Shown: positions 63,128 through 64,000 of the stretch, one piece after another
How positions within the stretch are numbered: the first letter of the stretch is position 1
How the letters are laid out: each line of letters starts with the position of its first letter
Position numbers and translations under genes: made by a program
Assembly: GCA_013286565.1 (NCBI GenBank)
Contig: JABDFM010000004.1
Coordinates: 1 to 64,000, forward strand
DNA length: 64,000 nt
DNA from: Bacteroidota bacterium
Lineage (GTDB): Bacteria; Bacteroidota; Bacteroidia; Sphingobacteriales; Sphingobacteriaceae
Reading direction: 5' to 3'
The notes under the pieces: model-generated
Told to the model about the DNA's origin: nothing
The model's database searches: none
What the model saw: the letters and a program-made list of their open reading frames with translations, nothing else

Positions 63128-64000
63128 CTATTGATCAAATCTCCCTTTTTTATAGGCCGTCATATATTGATCATAATCCTTCTTAACCTGTTTGGAGTAT
63201 TTGAGCGAATAATTTAAGATGGCTTCCTGCCATTGGTCGTTTTGCCCAAAGGCGATCAGTTGATCAGCGATCGCAGAACCCTGACGCCCCGAGCACCGTA
63301 ATTGCGCTGAAGCAGTTAATAAGGCCATGTCATCAATCACCCGGCACATATCATCATAGCGCTCCTTTATCAGCTCAAAATTGATCCTGTCCTCTGTTGG
63401 CTGCATTTCCTGCAATACATAGCTATCTTTATTAAATATACTTGTACCCAACAGTGCAACCGAAACATTTTGCATACGATGCTGTACTTGTAGCACACGG
63501 TCGGCTTCGGTTTCCCAATAGGGTTGCTTAACGGTTACATAAGGCTGTAATGAAGATGTTTTAGCTTCCTTCATATCAAGCAACAGGTATTTATTTTTTG
63601 CATCAGGGCTTTTAAGTAAAAACAGATAACGCTTTACTCCTACGCTGCCTGTGCCTGCAAGCCTAAAAACGCAATCGATAACTTTAAAGTTATAGTGGCC
63701 GGCATTGCTGGTTTTAATCCAACTGTTAACATGATTTGCCAGCTCTTTTTTAAGCGATTTCTCAACCTCAAAACGGTTTTCATTATCAGGCAACAGTCGG
63801 ATTTTATGCTTTTTTGAAGTAGCTCTTTTTTTTAGTAATTCTTTTTGCTTGCGATTCTCTACATTGGTTAAAAATGTGCGAACTATTCCTTTAGCGGTAC
63901 GCGGATCAATACTGATGGCTTTTCCATTAGTCAGCGCATTGGCATAACTCTTTAAAAATAACTGCGCTGTTTTTACAGCCCTTTCTTCATCTATCTCCAG
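63128..64000 (-). CDS. DUF2252 family protein, truncated by the window edge
   Basis: 291 residues are visible, the N-terminal part being beyond base 64000; the frame is open to the last base. Motifs KVIDCVFRLAGTGSVGVKRY, LLLDMKEAKTSS, VLQVQHRMQNVSVALLGTSI and YVLQEMQPTEDRINFE belong to DUF2252, a family with a kinase-like fold and unknown substrate. The GTGSVG and KEAK segments would be the nucleotide-binding loop and lysine (inference). It converges with the receiver gene upstream in coordinates. Confidence 0.85.
   Translation of the reverse strand: MEIDEERAVKTAQLFLKSYANALTNGKAISIDPRTAKGIVRTFLTNVENRKQKELLKKRATSKKHKIRLLPDNENRFEVEKSLKKELANHVNSWIKTSNAGHYNFKVIDCVFRLAGTGSVGVKRYLFLLKSPDAKNKYLLLDMKEAKTSSLQPYVTVKQPYWETEADRVLQVQHRMQNVSVALLGTSIFNKDSYVLQEMQPTEDRINFELIKERYDDMCRVIDDMALLTASAQLRCSGRQGSAIADQLIAFGQNDQWQEAILNYSLKYSKQVKKDYDQYMTAYKKGRFDQ

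Overview
The window looks like a chromosomal segment of a Bacteroidota member, most likely family Sphingobacteriaceae (Mucilaginibacter/Pedobacter-like; inference from gene content, not from a search). The evidence is of several kinds: promoter cores of the Bacteroidota type TAnnTTTG in front of many genes, weak Shine-Dalgarno sequences, lipoproteins with a CKK-type start after the lipobox, a fused ABC-2 permease/M1 peptidase-like protein, a sigma factor beginning [11 protein letters not shown], a YtrA-like GntR ABC operon and many dispersed palindromic intergenic repeats. Base composition is moderate and fairly even. No rRNA, tRNA or CRISPR array was seen.

Layout. 1-2.7 kb: end of a rhamnose-type sugar isomerase, an FGGY kinase and an SDR-like protein. 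2.7-3.5 kb: an RpoD/SigA-type sigma factor. 3.9-11.2 kb: a six-gene minus-strand ABC transporter operon with a GntR/YtrA-type repressor and a palindromic operator sitting on its promoter. 11.3-17 kb: an accessory stretch with DUF3606, Nramp-like, YdeI-like and HdeD genes, a 516-bp element with terminal inverted repeats, a broken DUF6371-like gene and a RepA-like AAA ATPase. 17-22.7 kb: DUF1003, a GH13 lipoprotein, a response regulator, tdk and a PIN-type toxin-antitoxin pair. 22.7-30.1 kb: rodA-mrdA-mreD-mreC-mreB cell-shape cluster and purH. 30.2-31.2 kb: a nested inverted-repeat cassette around a 78-aa membrane protein. 31.3-37.3 kb: purN, a lipoprotein, a YiaK-like dehydrogenase, a second PIN pair, an RluA-type synthase, panB and carA. 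37.4-45.6 kb: an ABC exporter preceded by two candidate tiny peptides, eno, a DEAD-box helicase and a DivIC/FtsB-like protein. 45.9-53.2 kb: TRIC channel, VWA protein, fabG, a CWC protein and nrdBA. 53.4-58.4 kb: a cobalamin riboswitch facing nrdBA, an aquaporin, msrB, a zinc-ribbon/HELAH protein, sucD and a dicarboxylate symporter. 58.5-64 kb: a tyrosine-phosphatase-like protein, a CBS protein, a BamA-like barrel, two single-domain response regulators with two tiny zinc ribbons between them, and a DUF2252 protein that runs off the end.

Functional picture. Most of the window is housekeeping: cell elongation (mre/rod), purines (purH, purN), pantothenate (panB), carbamoyl phosphate (carA), glycolysis (eno), TCA (sucD), fatty acids (fabG) and deoxynucleotides (nrdAB, tdk). 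The cobalamin riboswitch ahead of nrdBA implies that this oxygen-dependent reductase is turned down when B12 is available, so a B12-dependent class II reductase is predicted elsewhere in the genome.

The most unusual signal is between genes. Short spacers inside co-directional gene runs are filled with palindromic arrays of variant 7-12 bp words. Each spacer uses one of several vocabularies, and the same vocabularies recur in unrelated spacers. One such array is embedded in the cobalamin riboswitch. A separate double-hairpin element is inserted in frame inside the VWA gene and, in a second copy, supplies the last codons and stop of the dicarboxylate transporter.
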